From contig CAUEEP010000743.1 of the NCBI GenBank assembly GCA_958450365.1, positions 4,897,501 through 4,961,500 on the forward strand: 64,000 nt of DNA, given 5' to 3'. Made by a program: the position numbers and the translations under genes. The DNA is from Mesorhabditis belari. Taxonomy: Eukaryota; Nematoda; Chromadorea; Rhabditida; Rhabditidae. Positions 13,401 to 23,537 of this stretch are shown here, piece by piece (the stretch's first letter is position 1; each line of letters starts with the position of its first letter). The notes beneath the pieces were generated by a model. It saw only the letters and a list, made by a program, of their open reading frames with translations, had not been told where the DNA came from and searched no databases.

Positions 13401-13855
13401 AGACTGATGACAAATGACTAAAGATACTTTGTTTGTTTTTCAATAAAACCAATCCCATCTTTGTCAAGAGATTATTAAAACAAAAAAAAGGAATCAACGC
13501 TTCAAAGCTAGAAAAAAAACTAGAAAGGAATTAATGGCCAAAGCAGACGCTTGTCAATTTAGCACTCGAGAGTGGGATAATGGAATGAAGAGAGATGTGT
13601 GATAGGTGGTGGAGTACATGGAGATGAGCTGCCATCGAATCCGAGAAGGGAAGCAAAAAGGGTGGAGAAACAACGAAAAGAATTCCCTTGAGCGAATTAG
13701 CGTGTAGAGAGTGGGAGCGCAAAAGGAGAAGCTGAGGATTCGACGGTAGGATGAAGAGCTTGCGAATAGAGGGGAGAAAGAGAGCCAACATCCACTCACA
13801 CACAAGGGGGAATGGTCACCTGGGACCTGGGATAGAACAGCGATTGCTCATCCAT
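7446..13855 (-). CDS. TWK-family two-pore domain potassium channel
   Basis: Eighteen exons on the minus strand: 13820-13855, 13049-13178, 12236-12372, 10927-10950, 10138-10227, 9847-9927, 9668-9790, 9384-9456, 9210-9307, 9054-9132, 8879-8980, 8588-8684, 8473-8541, 8242-8368, 8126-8195, 7935-8053, 7616-7755, 7446-7521. They sum to 556 codons plus TGA. A long N-terminus ends in an acidic stretch (about residues 140-163), then TM1 (LPHVGLVVLTCIYTTLGALLFW), pore 1 with filter TTIGYG near residue 289, TM2/TM3, pore 2 with TTVGFGD, TM4, and a cytosolic tail with SKHIIPFIPTDI, typical of nematode TWK channels. The family gives K+ leak currents that set resting potential in muscle and neurons. The 24-nt exon 4 and the exon 2 acceptor are the weakest calls. 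The closest C. elegans paralogue cannot be named from sequence alone. Confidence 0.93.
7767..7858. repeat. TTGGAT(Y)T minisatellite in a TWK intron
   Basis: About 13 head-to-tail copies of a 7-bp unit, TTTGGAT or CTTGGAT, in the intron just 5' of the exon 7616-7755. No function is implied. Confidence 0.85.
9505..9660 (+). mobile_element. tRNA-derived SINE, copy 1
   Basis: In a TWK intron. A CT-rich head (TTTCTTTCTTCTGCC) is followed by an A-box-like TAGCTCAGTGGAGAG and a B-box-like GTTTCAATTCCCC, then sequence unlike a tRNA. The head and A box resemble the copies at 19290, 21390 and 33600. Confidence 0.55.
10382..10799. mobile_element. MITE subtype A, copy 1, with internal duplication
   Basis: Terminal inverted repeats CCGTAAATACTGTAATAGTA and its complement, flanked by TA on both sides. 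In a TWK intron. At 418 bp it is longer than the copies at 39248 and 48379 (about 265 bp) because a block of about 150 bp around TGACGGTGCG...GCTATTTTTTGATACC is duplicated in tandem. Confidence 0.85.
11327..11726. mobile_element. Foldback element with long inverted arms
   Basis: Ends GTACATGCATAAGAAAT and ATTTCTTATGCATGTAC are complementary, and the inner arms (about 11408-11480 and 11602-11690) are near-perfect complements around CTAAAACGTGTTTCAATTGA. It lies in a TWK intron and its right end abuts a Tc1-like palindrome. Confidence 0.8.
11726..11956. mobile_element. Tc1-like palindromic MITE, copy 1
   Basis: Starts CAGTACTGGATAATGAAAT and ends with the complement, flanked by TA. The long arms contain GATCGTCACTTTCGC. 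The first bases match the Tc1 terminus CAGTRCTGG, so mobilisation by a Tc1-type transposase is inferred. Confidence 0.8.
11974..12230. repeat. Dispersed repeat abutting a TWK splice donor
   Basis: Matches, in inverted orientation, about 37505-37770 in a bli-3 intron (shared words include CTAATTAATCTGATTTTC on the other strand and TCTAATAGTTTTATTCTC). It ends only about 6 bp inside the intron from the TWK exon 12236-12372. Confidence 0.7.
12559..12897. other. Open frames inside TWK intron, not annotated
   Basis: Both strands are open for over 80 codons and the sequence is purine-rich, but no reading frame resembles a known family or joins the TWK exons. I treat it as intronic sequence. Confidence 0.5.
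12914..13040. repeat. Intronic duplicate, copy A
   Basis: About 125 bp beginning AATGAATCAATAAGAGCCAG and ending GATATATATTGAATT. It recurs at 13273-13395, so the two copies flank TWK exon 13049-13178. Copy A has an extra duplicated ATCCAGGGCCAC. Confidence 0.85.
13273..13395. repeat. Intronic duplicate, copy B
   Basis: Second copy of the repeat at 12914-13040, with a short TTTAAAGC insertion and a few substitutions. Confidence 0.85.
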
Positions 13856-14109
13856 CTCGCACTCGTGTTTCAGCGCCCTTTTTTCACCCATTCACTTGGA
13901 GATTCTTTTTTATACAAGCTTTTCCTTTTTAAACACTTATCCTCAAAAAGCATCATGCTTGATAAGTGAAATGGGTTTTTTTTGGCTGCAAAGTTTGAGG
14001 TTATCAACTAAATAAAAAAATTTATGCAAATTATGCAAATTATGTAGACTAGAAGACTACAGATTGAGAAAATCTCATTAGAATATAGACAATAAGCTTA
14101 TAAACATTA

Positions 14110-14176
14110 CAAGAAGAAGAAGAAGAAGAAGAAGAAGAAGAAGAAGAAGAAGAACAACAACAACAACAACAACAAT
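14110..14176. repeat. AAG/AAC trinucleotide microsatellite
   Basis: A run of AAG triplets passes into a run of AAC triplets, about 22 units in all. Confidence 0.95.
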
Positions 14177-14972
14177 AACAAAGAATTTAAAGCCATGAAT
14201 AAGAAAAGGATAGAAATGGAAGCATGGGAAAATTGGTAGCGGTCACCATTAGAGATGTGGATTTGTGTAGAAAGCCAGCTTTTGAAAGGGCACCATTCTC
14301 AGGGAAAGTGAGACGATGGGATGAGGAGAGGTCCCTCACCCAGAAAAGTGTGCCGTATCGGGAGAAGATCTTGAAGACATCGACTCTTCCTCTTCACCGC
14401 TCTTCCCCCAAAAAGTCACCCCAAACACGTCACATAATTCTTGCCCTCACGAGCATCAAGGGTAGCGCTCTCCTTTTCAAGTGATGCGATTGAAACGACC
14501 TTCAATGGACACACTTAAGATTCGACAATCTCACTGTTACTTCAATAGATAAGCTTTTTTTTCGTAAAAGTGTTTGACTAAAGTTTGAATCAAAGAGTTC
14601 TAGTAGTTTAACTAAAACTGGAATTTGAAGGGACCGGAGCTCAAAATTACTAAATCAAGTTAAACATAAAATAGCCAAAAGTGATAATAGTTGAACAAAA
14701 GAATATTTAATATAAAAAAGAATCGGAATATTGTTTGTAGAAGCCTTTATTGAGTTAGAAAACAGCACAAAGAGATTTCTTAAAGAAAAGTGTTCATAAA
14801 TTTTTCCCATTGGCTCATTGAGGGCTTTTGAATGAGATGAGAATAGATGATCGTGAGTATTTTTGGCTGCAAAAGATTCATAATTAAAGCTAATAAGGAG
14901 TTGACTTTTCTAGACAAAATCTAGACAGACAGACAATAATCATATCTTAAAAGTAAGTTTTTTTTATTGTTA

Positions 14973-15191
14973 CCGTATTTTCTCTAATAGTAGTGCACCC
15001 AAGCGAGCCGAGTTGGTGACGATTTTACGGCTTCCAAATTTTTCACAGAAGCTCAACACTCAAATCCCCCACTAGATCTCATCGTCAGCTACATTTTCCG
15101 ACCCCACATCGATAGGTTCTGATAAGCGGTTCTCGAGATTTCGATCAATTTAGGCAACGCTCAGAGTGCACTACTATTAGAGAAAATACGG
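14973..15191. mobile_element. MITE subtype B, copy 1
   Basis: Ends CCGTATTTTCTCTAATAGTA and its complement, flanked by TA on each side. Internal sequence includes GAGCCGAGTTGGTGACGAT. The same element occurs at 15454 and 22893. Confidence 0.88.
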
Positions 15192-15453
15192 TAATCGTTT
15201 TTATCTTTATTTCCTTGCGGTAAAGAAAATCTTATTTCATTAACAATTTTCTAAATGGATATATAATGAGTGAAAATAATAATGAGTGTTTCAGAAAGGC
15301 TATGTTTCCAATGTTGTACTCAAAGTACTCAAAGTACAATATAATTCAGTTAGTCTTTTACGAAAATATACTTAAAATGAATCCATTTACAAACCGATAA
15401 AATGGATTGAGAATCGGTTTCGTGAATCACTGGTAACTCTCTTTAGAAGAATA

Positions 15454-15672
15454 CCGTATTTTCTCTATTAGTAGTGCACCCCGAGCGAGCCGAGTTGGTG
15501 ACGATTTTACGGCTTCCAAATTTTTACAGAAGCTCAACACTCAAATCCCCCAAAAGATCTCATCGTCAGCTACATTTTCCGATCCCACATCGATCGGTTC
15601 TGATAAGCGGTTCTCGAGATTTCGAGGAATTTAGGCGACGCTCAGGGTGCACTACTATTAGAGAAAATACGG
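15454..15672. mobile_element. MITE subtype B, copy 2
   Basis: Same orientation and ends as the copy at 14973, flanked by TA, and separated from it by about 260 bp that recurs next to the third copy at 22893. Confidence 0.88.
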
Positions 15673-15752
15673 TAATCGTGTTTACAATATTTATTGAGTA
15701 GTAATGCTATAAATGACATAGTCAACATAAAAAAAAACATAACAAAACGTAC

Positions 15753-15834
15753 CATAACTTCGTTTGTGAACTCGTTGAAAACGTGGAGATCGCGGTGGTG
15801 AAAGAAGGTGACGATCCCAGAGCTGAGCATACAT
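15753..15834 (-). CDS. Alternative first exon of the TWK channel
   Basis: ATG at 15834 opens MYAQLWDRHLLSPPRSPRF and runs to HKRSYG, with a donor (G/GTACGT) after one leftover base. The strong acceptor GATTTAG at about 13160 starts TWK exon 2 six codons later than the acceptor used by the proximal first exon and needs exactly one leftover base, giving SYG-DVRGRARPSG in frame. The Ser/Pro/Arg-rich composition looks like a K2P N-terminus. It is inferred to give a second isoform; transcript evidence is lacking. Confidence 0.55.
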
Positions 15835-18654
15835 TGATAGCTTTTGAATAGGAGAAAGTTGTAAGAATAGAGGAAATATTTGATGATGGGAATTCAGGAA
15901 AAGTGGAGTCTACTAGAATAGAAGCCGACTAAAGGGTTGCTCACAAACGGCCATTTACCGCTCCCTCCTTCACTCCCTAATGAGAAACATCCCAAATTTG
16001 GCTTCACTCTTTTCTTTCCCATTTTCGAAAAACAAAAACCCTCCCCTTTTTCTGACAACTCACCAAGGAATTTATGATGATTAGAGAAAGAATTTCTTGC
16101 GGTTTCTTTGTGAAAATGTTGAGGTTAAAGGGAAAAAAGCGGAAGAAACTTTTCGTTGAAAAAAAATGAGGGATCAGACGTTTAGGCCACTCATTTGTTT
16201 TCCCCACAACTGATGGCTCTTTTCTTGTTTTCCGATTCGATTTTAGACAAGAAAGTAAAGAAAAGAAAAGCCTCTCATATTCGTAAAAATAGAATATTAG
16301 TTTAGCACTAAAGTTAAAAAAAAATAATCTTTTACAACTAGTGTAGAGAAAGAGTAAATCAAGTAGAGTAAAATGCAAAGAAAGTAGAGTAAAATGCAAA
16401 CAAAGTACAAATATTTATTTTAAAAACATCGATTGTTTGATGAAAAGTTGAAAATTGAGGGAAAAAGGATTTATTCTAGGCAATTCTAGGCAATTCTTGA
16501 TACGACTCCTGAATTGAGGAGAAGATGAGGATGAGAAGAAGGGAAAAAGAAGTTTTCGAAGGGAAGGCTCTAAATCAAATCGCAGAAGCGAAACAATCGT
16601 GTTGTCCAATTCGATGAAATGGCCAAGGGAAAATATGCCAAAAAAAAAGGAGGCAGACATCATTTTCGCAAAAACTTTTTTTTGACATATCTGAAGAAAA
16701 TTCAAATTTTTCCTCTTCTTTGAGATGAATGATAACAATGATAGAGATGAGAAAAGTTGCCAAAATTGAGCTTACCAGAATTCATTTGCTTGTTGTTTCA
16801 ATAACATATCTTGGTCTGCTTTTTAAGGAAGGGATAACACGAAAACGGATATCAAAATTTTCCCCTCACTACAACCACTTTCAATTCGGATTTTCTTTTG
16901 CAAAACTAAACAACGATTACACTTTAGAAATGCGAAGAAATTTGTGATCACAAAACAAATCGCTTTTTTGGCCACAAAACGAAATCTCATGTTGTCAAAA
17001 CAAAAGAACACAGGAAAGGAAATTAAAACTTGAGAGAAATTTGAAACCAATGGTTGTCAAAACAAAAAAAGAACACAAGGATTAATGAGAAATTTTGAAA
17101 TTTTCTTAAATTCGAAAAGAAATTCTTTACTTAGCCAAAAAAAATACGCAAAAAACGATTGGTCTATATGTGGAAAAGGTTTTTTTTTGTGTCGAAGCAC
17201 CAAAGAAATCCGATCCTCCGAGTGCATATTTTTGGTCTCTAATGAATTTTGTTTGTTTATTCTTCTCACATCTTTCCCCCAAAATCTCTAAATTCATCAA
17301 AGCTTCTTGGGGAAAACATATATCAGATATTTTTCATTTTTGATTGAGCAAACGAAACGAAGCATTGATTTGAAGAATTTCGTTGAAAGGGCGATCCGGG
17401 GATCTCCAGCTGCTCAAATATGATGATTCAACTCAAGGGGAAAACACCTGAGAATTCGTGGTCATGTAGATCTTCCATATTTTCCCTTATTTGTAAAAAA
17501 ATTGCTCAATGAATAGCTTAGCTTAAAAATAATATATTTGAACACCTTTCATGTCTGCTGGCCTTTCGTCTGATACAAATTGTTTTGCGCTGGAAAGTGT
17601 CTGATGTCTGATGAGTGACGATCTTGTTTTTCTCCAAGCCTCCAAGCCTTGCAGTGTCTCCAAAAATTTGTAAACCCATCAAATCACTCTAGCCGGGTGA
17701 TTTGTATTCTTTTTATAATAAAATCAGCGATATTAAAATAAAAAAACAGGTGGTTGCCGTAAAATATAAAAAAAGTTTTATCGTCACCCGGCCGCGATTA
17801 ATATCAATTAAGATTTATCAATTATCAATTATCAATTAAGATTATCAAATGTATGTAGACTTTTACAGATTGAAATATCAGATAGTAAAAGTGAACTTTG
17901 TGATAAAATGGAGATTTACATTTATTAGCTTACTTCAACTTTAGCTAGGCTATTTAGAACAGTTAAATTCATCCAAAAACAAATCTACAACAGAAAGCTT
18001 TCAATTTCGTTCAAAAAAAACCCGTCAACCCTCTTTTTTTCTGCTTAAAATCATAGCTCACAACAAATGAACAATGAAATTTACGATGAATCAATAAATA
18101 TATGCAAATCTCTCGGTTTACGGCGAAATCGAAATACTCGTGGGCGGACTTTGGAAGAAAACTCGAGAACACGCTTTTATCAAAAAGGTTTTTTCAGGTA
18201 ACAAAGTATGAAAAGAGGAGCCACTGATCACTTCATTGGAAAAGGTTTATGACTCACTTATTGAGAAAGAGATGTAAAAAAAAAAGTCCCCAAAGTGAAG
18301 CATTTGAATAAACAGTGCCACGACCGAGAGATCTCCACCGATGGTCTCGCATGGATAAAAGGCCCGTCACACCTCTTCAGCATTACAATTTCAATTTCAT
18401 TTTTGTATACGTATAATTTTTTTTATTTCTTAACTTTTTCTAGAGTACAAGTATTGTATTTAAAGTATTTAAAAATGTTTTAACTTATGTTTTGAGAGTG
18501 AATTTAACGTGCTGAGGATAGATTGAGAAATATTTCGTCGATAAAGATTAAAAGAAGTTGAATCATTCTTTAATTTTACTTATTTTAATATTAATGACTT
18601 TATTTATTTATTTATTTACTTCTTTTAATGCTAATGACTTTCTTATAGATACAT

Positions 18655-18660
18655 TTTCAG
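18655..18660 (+). promoter_or_regulatory. Probable trans-splice acceptor
   Basis: TTTCAG two bases before the start codon at 18663, preceded by AT-rich sequence with no paired donor, as expected for an outron. Confidence 0.55.
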
Positions 18661-18662
18661 CG

Positions 18663-20296
18663 ATGAAATACGTGATTGCAGTGTGTTTGCTTGGATCGAC
18701 ACTCGGATGGGGTAAGTTTTGAAAGTTTTGTAAGCTAACTACCACATTCAATTGAATAAATTGTCCAGCCTCAAAGTGTTAGTTACATTATATTGGAAAA
18801 GCTTATGAGAAAAATGATATTATGTTTATAGCGAGTAAAAACTCGCAGAGTTTGGCGAGCAAACATAATTGAAATTTTTGTACGCTAACTACCACATTCT
18901 ACTGAACTATATAATTTTCGAATATATATTTTAGGCCATCGTCAGGGTGGAGGTGGATTCGGTCAACAGAACTTTGGCCAACAGGGCTTCGGTCAACAAG
19001 GCTTTGGCGGTTTTAAATCACAAGTTGCCTATGCGAATCCCTTTCCATTCCTCAATGAAGTCAACAATGAAAATTGTGTTCAAGTAAGTTTCAAAAACGA
19101 AATTTACTTAAAATATTTCAAGCTTTCAATAGGCAGATGTTTTTTTAGAGTTACTTCCAAATCCAATTCAATCCCAACATGACTCTCGCCAACATTGAGA
19201 CCAATTTGACTACATGGGCTCAACAATGTGGAGTAGCGGTAAGGGAAAAGCTATTCTTTTTCGGGAAATTCTTTCTTAAACAAAGCTCTCTCTTTCTTTC
19301 TTTCTTTCATCCTTTCTTCTTCATTACTTTCTACTTTCTTGTCTTTCCTATTTCTTCCTTGGCAAACAAGACACCGATAGCTCAGTGGCAAGTTGTCATG
19401 CAGCAGAAAGTCGACGGTTTAATTCAGTTCAAAATTCTTTACCATTCACTGTTTTTACCTTAGTTAAACCAATTTTTAGACTCAATATGGAGAATTTGTG
19501 GCCAATTTGACCAAATTCGAGGCTGATCTCAGGGTGAATGTCACCCGAATTGTGAGCAACCTTCCACAAACTCTCCAACAACTTGAGGAAATTTTCAACA
19601 ACACTGACCAGACCTGGACGGATATCGGCACAAAATATGAGGTGATTTTAGTGATTGATTCATTGATTCAGGTTTTGCAGGCTTTCATTCAAAATCTTCT
19701 CACAACCGAGCCGCAAATGATCCGCGTGATCTTCGCTTTGCTTCCAATGGGTGGAAGAGGAGGACGCGGGCATGGAATGAAGTCAGTTCTGAGTCAAGTT
19801 CATAAAGCCTTTAAAGCTTTTAATGTGTATTATTGACTTATCAAGGTTTAGACATTATCGATTAATTTTCAGGGGTGGATTCTCGGGACGGGGTGGTCGA
19901 GGAGGCCAAGGAGGCCAAGGAGGTTTCGGAGGATTCCAGGGTGGTTTCCCCGGCAATCAAGGTGGATTCCCGGGTGGAAATCAAGGCGGAAACCAAGGTG
20001 GATTCTCAAACAATCAACAAGGCGGCTTCTTTGGCGGAAATCAAGGCGGATTCCAAGTAAGTTGTTGCTTTAAAATGATTCAAAAGTTAAAATGCATACA
20101 TAACTTTCAGGCTGGACCTGGCGGCTTTAGTAACCAAGGACAAGGTCAAGGACAAGGCCAAGGACAAGGCCAAGGACAAGGACAAGGCCAAGGACAAGGT
20201 CAAGGACAAGGACAAGGACAAGGCCAACAACAGGGTGGCTTCGACAACCTTCGACCTTTCCAAAATGGTGGTGGAAACGGTTTCTTCCGTGTTTAA
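18663..20296 (+). CDS. Secreted SXP/RAL-2 (DUF148) protein with Gly/Gln-rich tail
   Basis: Seven exons (18663-18711, 18935-19083, 19149-19238, 19480-19641, 19672-19781, 19873-20056, 20111-20296) give 309 codons plus TAA. Residues 1-16 are a signal peptide (MKYVIAVCLLGSTLG), then a short GFGQQ-repeat stretch. About residues 65-170 form an SXP/RAL-2 domain: YFQIQFNPNMTLANIE, TWAQQCGV and repeated N-glycosylation sites. The last 120 residues are GGF/NQGG repeats ending in about 16 Gly-Gln pairs. DUF148 proteins are nematode-specific secreted proteins, several of them parasite antigens, and bind divalent cations in the ANIS5 structure; their physiological role is unknown. The Gly/Gln tail is atypical for the family and suggests an aggregating or matrix-associated protein, which is inference. 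AATAAA lies at 20332. Confidence 0.9.
19290..19460 (+). mobile_element. tRNA-derived SINE, copy 2
   Basis: Fills most of an intron of the SXP/RAL-2 gene. Head of repeated TTTC, then CCTTGGCAAACAAGACACC, A-box-like GATAGCTCAGTGGCAAG and B-box-like GGTTTAATTCAG (degenerate). Confidence 0.55.
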
Positions 20297-20331
20297 GCAA
20301 TCTGGTGTTATTGTTAATATCTGTAAAATGA

Positions 20332-20337
20332 AATAAA
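20332..20337 (+). terminator. Poly(A) signal of the SXP/RAL-2 gene
   Basis: AATAAA 36 bp after the stop codon; the convergent globin gene ends about 110 bp further on. Confidence 0.7.
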
Positions 20338-20447
20338 TAATGATTGAGTTGAATGCAATTTATTCACTTGTAGTTTACTTCTAAACATTTAAAGGCTATA
20401 AAAAAAAGAGCTGACAAGTTCAACAATTTTTTTGTTTGTTTTGATAT

Positions 20448-23400
20448 TTACAATTGGTCATTCATAAAGCGATCGATCACACTGTTTGGGTCAAAGATTG
20501 AGCTTGCTGACGAGCTTTTATGACGAGATCTGGAAATGTATTTTGTTTGAAATGGAGGTGAAATTTACAGAGCTGCATGAGCGGCGCCTTTTCTCGACAA
20601 TTCCTCAAAGCGTTTTCTTTTCGCTTCCATGTCAAGTGAGGAATTTTTCTGAAAGCGGCCACTCACCGGTGGACGGGGTGGCTAAAGATAATGTTTCAAA
20701 AAAATTTTCAAACAACTGACTATGGGTAAATCGTGAGAGTGATGCGTGGTACGGTAGAAACCAGTGGATTTGTCGAGAAACTCTGTTGAAGAGGCTAAAG
20801 CTCATAAATTAGAGATTTTACAAAAGTAGCAAAAATTTCTTAAACCTGGAGTGATTGCCGTTTGACTTCTGGCGCCTGAGTAAGCCTTTCGGGCTAAATC
20901 GGCTTTCGTTTGAGCTGAGGATTTTGGATTTGATTTTGGGGTTCCACGAGGAGTTGAAAGGGAGACACTGATCGGCAATGCTAGACCAAAAAAAAAAGAA
21001 TGATTTCTTGTAAACATTCTTGTAATAAATTACATTTCTTATAAATTACTTATAAAAAAAAGGATACTTGTTTGTCTGCCGAGCACAGGAGCGCTTTGTT
21101 TTCTCGGCACCGGGTTCGCTGACATTGGAGAGCATAATGGGGATGGGGAATGAGAGCGCAAGTTGCAAGAGCTAAATGCAAGAGCTGAAATTTCGAGCTA
21201 AATGGTACTTATGGATCAAATTATCAGTATTTTAGTATTGTACTTAGCACTACTATTTCTATTCTGAGAAATAAACGACCAACCCTTCATGAGAGCCTAC
21301 TCCAGAATCATCAGTATGTCCTGATGATCCACTAGAATCCATTGACACTGATTGCTTATCTAAAACTTGTTTAATATAAAAACTATTGAATAAATTTCCA
21401 ATATGATAATAAAGAAGTGAAGGAATTGGCAGGAAAAAGTAGAAAAAGTGGTCGATGGGATCGAACCCTCGACCTTCTGCTTTCCCATCAACAAAGTCTC
21501 TAACCAATGAGCCATCTAGTCCCTTGACTTGCCATGAAAAAGAAGGAAACACAAGGGGAAAGAAGAAAGAAAGAAAGAAGTTTATTTTACTTTAAAAACT
21601 CCTACAATTTGATCTAAACATCTCCTCAGGTGTCTGTCGTCGTTGCTTTCTCAACTCGGAATAATACCCATCTCTCACCGATGAAAACATCACAGCAACT
21701 AATTGAGTCCAAGCCTTTAATTCATAAAATTCTTTAATTTCTTTTAATTTGTGTTACTTTAAAAGTGTTTGTTGACGTTTGATTTGTTGCATCAGCGCCC
21801 ATAAAGACGCACTCTGACGTAATCGAGTCGGCCAATACCGCAAAGAAATCTGGCTAGAAATTGTTTATTATTTTTTTTACTTTAATTATCAAAAAACTAA
21901 ATTATAAGAATCAAAGTTGAAAAGAAGAAAGTTTTTAAAAGAATTACCGTATTTCTTCGAAAGAACCCCCGCCGGTGCCCCGTGCCTTTTTAAAATTTTT
22001 TTTTGCATAAAAGCTTTCAATCAAGTGCTATAGAGCTGGAAAATGGCTCAAAAATCTGTTAGCTCATGTCGTATTTTTGAGTCATTTTCCAGCCCTATAG
22101 CACTTCACTGAAAGCTTTTATGCAGAAAAGAAATTTTAAAAAGGACTGCTACGCAGGAGTACGCGATGATACTCTTTACCCGGTCTTCTATTCGAAGAAA
22201 TACGGTAATTAGAATTCAAAATTAGAATCTCCCAAGCCAGCTTACCTTGAAGCCAATTAAACGAAGACTGACGTGTGCCTTCCCATAGTTTAGTGAAAGT
22301 TTTCTTATCTAAAAAATTGTTCATTAAATTTCTTGACATTAGATACAATACAATTTTTAACTATATCAGCAAAGTTTTCATTTATTTTGAATCGATCACT
22401 TACTATATCAGCATCATCGACATTCTGAATGATCTCGCGGAGATAATTGGACAAAACCTCGCGAAACTGGATTCGAACCTAGAAAATTGTTATTTTTTTA
22501 TCAAAAACAAATCAAAACTTCATTTCCGGCATTTTGAAAGAAACATTTGACATCTTTTCGATGTTGAGATGCTCGTTGAATGATCCGAGCAGCTATGTCA
22601 GGATGTGCCTTTGCAAAACACTCGACAACCAGCTCTCTGGAAATTGTGGGACATACGCGCTCCGCTCCTTTTCCCATTAGCAATCGAACTTTAAGCCCAA
22701 ATCTCTTGGTGTTGGGCTTTTCAATTTAAATAATTTTTGAACCAATCGATCGAGAAAGACTTTGCGCATCTAATGATACGAAAAGTATTTAAATTGAACA
22801 ACCCAACACGAAGAAATTTGAGCTTAAAGTTAGATTGTTAATGGGAAGAGTGGCGGGGGGCGTAATCTCTGATAACTTTCTTTAGGAGAATGCCGTATTT
22901 TCTCTAATAGTAGTGCACCCCGGCGAGCCGAGTTGGTGACTATTTTACGGTTTCCAAGCTTTTGCAGAAGCTCAACACTCAAATCCCCCAAAAGATCTCA
23001 TCGTCAGCTACATTTTCCGACCCCACATCGATAGGTTCTGATAAGCGGTTCTCGAGATTTCGAGCAATTTAGGAAAAGCTTAGGGTGCACTACTATTAGA
23101 GAAAATACGGTAATCGTTTTTATCTTTATTTCCTTGCGGTAAAGAAAATCTTATTTCATTAATCATTTTCTAAATGGATATATCGGAAATAACGAGTATT
23201 TCAGAAACGCTATGTTTCCAATGTTTTACTCAAAGTACAATATAATTCAGTTAATCTTTACAAAAATATATTTAAAATGGATCCATTTACAAACCGATAA
23301 AATGGATTGAGAATCGGTTTTGTGTTCGTTTCATGAATCGAGAGAGTGTCTTCAAGGTCCAGTGTCGAAATCTCCGGCAATCTCTCGCGCAGCACCGACA

Positions 23401-23537
23401 ATGAGCTTGAGATCTAAGTTTTCATGGGCAAAATACATAGGCAAATCTGATTACTAAAAGTTTTCTTAAACATTTAAAATCCCTTTTTCAGCACTCACCT
23501 TTATCCCACCACCATTTGTGGATCCTTTTTGACCCAT
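20448..23537 (-). CDS. Globin with N-myristoylation motif and Ser/Pro-rich C-terminal tail
   Basis: Fourteen exons on the minus strand: 23499-23537, 23295-23413, 22519-22636, 22404-22478, 22246-22308, 21758-21853, 21606-21714, 21284-21359, 21068-21171, 20846-20980, 20721-20794, 20667-20681, 20569-20648, 20448-20529; 394 codons plus stop. About residues 53-215 read as a nematode globin: VECFAKAHPDIAARI, YGKAHVSLRLIGFKPDFF (the His matches the proximal F8 His) and SSVRDGYYSELRKQ. MGQKGS at the start fits an N-myristoylation signal, known for some C. elegans globins. The last 180 residues are a disordered Ser/Pro/Gly tail with a 15-nt exon encoding PPRPP. The N-terminus is least certain: exon 2 ends inside a repeat, and ATG at about 22675 (MGKGAERVCPTISREL) is an alternative start. 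Membrane redox or oxygen sensing is inferred. Confidence 0.82.
21390..21595 (-). mobile_element. tRNA-derived SINE, copy 3
   Basis: In a globin-gene intron, minus strand. It has the best internal promoter of the four copies: A box ATGGCTCATTGGTTAGAG and a B box GGTTCGATCCC, preceded by the CTTTCTTTCTTT head and followed by a CT-rich tail. Confidence 0.7.
21947..22205. mobile_element. MITE subtype C
   Basis: Ends CCGTATTTCTTCGAAAGAA and TTCGAAGAAATACGG, flanked by TA, in a globin-gene intron. The interior is itself an inverted repeat around AGTGCTATAGAGCTGGAAAA. Confidence 0.85.
22673..22845. mobile_element. MITE family F, copy 1
   Basis: Ends CCCATTAGCAATCGAACTTTA and the complementary sequence at 22820-22845. 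The same element lies at 33026-33193 in bli-3. It sits in a globin intron directly 5' of exon 22519-22636. Confidence 0.8.
22893..23110. mobile_element. MITE subtype B, copy 3
   Basis: Near-identical to the copies at 14973 and 15454. The 3' flank is TA; the 5' TA has changed to TG. It lies in a globin-gene intron. Confidence 0.88.
23111..23335. repeat. Duplicate of 15192-15440
   Basis: About 220 bp following the MITE matches the sequence between the two MITEs at 14973 and 15454 (shared words AATCGTTTTTATCTTTATTT and CAAACCGATAAAATGGATTG). Its right end overlaps the 3' part of globin exon 23295-23413. Confidence 0.85.

Larger units (their letters stand above)
13856..18662. other. Intergenic region 5' of the TWK and SXP/RAL-2 genes
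   Basis: About 4.8 kb between divergent genes. It holds an alternative TWK first exon, a microsatellite and two MITEs, listed separately. Open frames at 14224-14484 (+) and throughout 16004-17291 are low-complexity, Phe/Lys-rich and overlap on opposite strands; none resembles a protein. GGATAAAAGG near 18353 is a possible TATA-like box for the gene starting at 18663, with low confidence. Confidence 0.5.

Noticed and set aside
14224..14484. 86-codon frame starting MGKLVAVTIRDVD
   Set aside because: No family recognised, no neighbouring exons in frame; kept as intergenic.
16004..17291. Overlapping open frames on both strands (up to 131 codons)
   Set aside because: AT-rich, Phe/Lys/Leu-rich, no splice partners and no recognisable motif.
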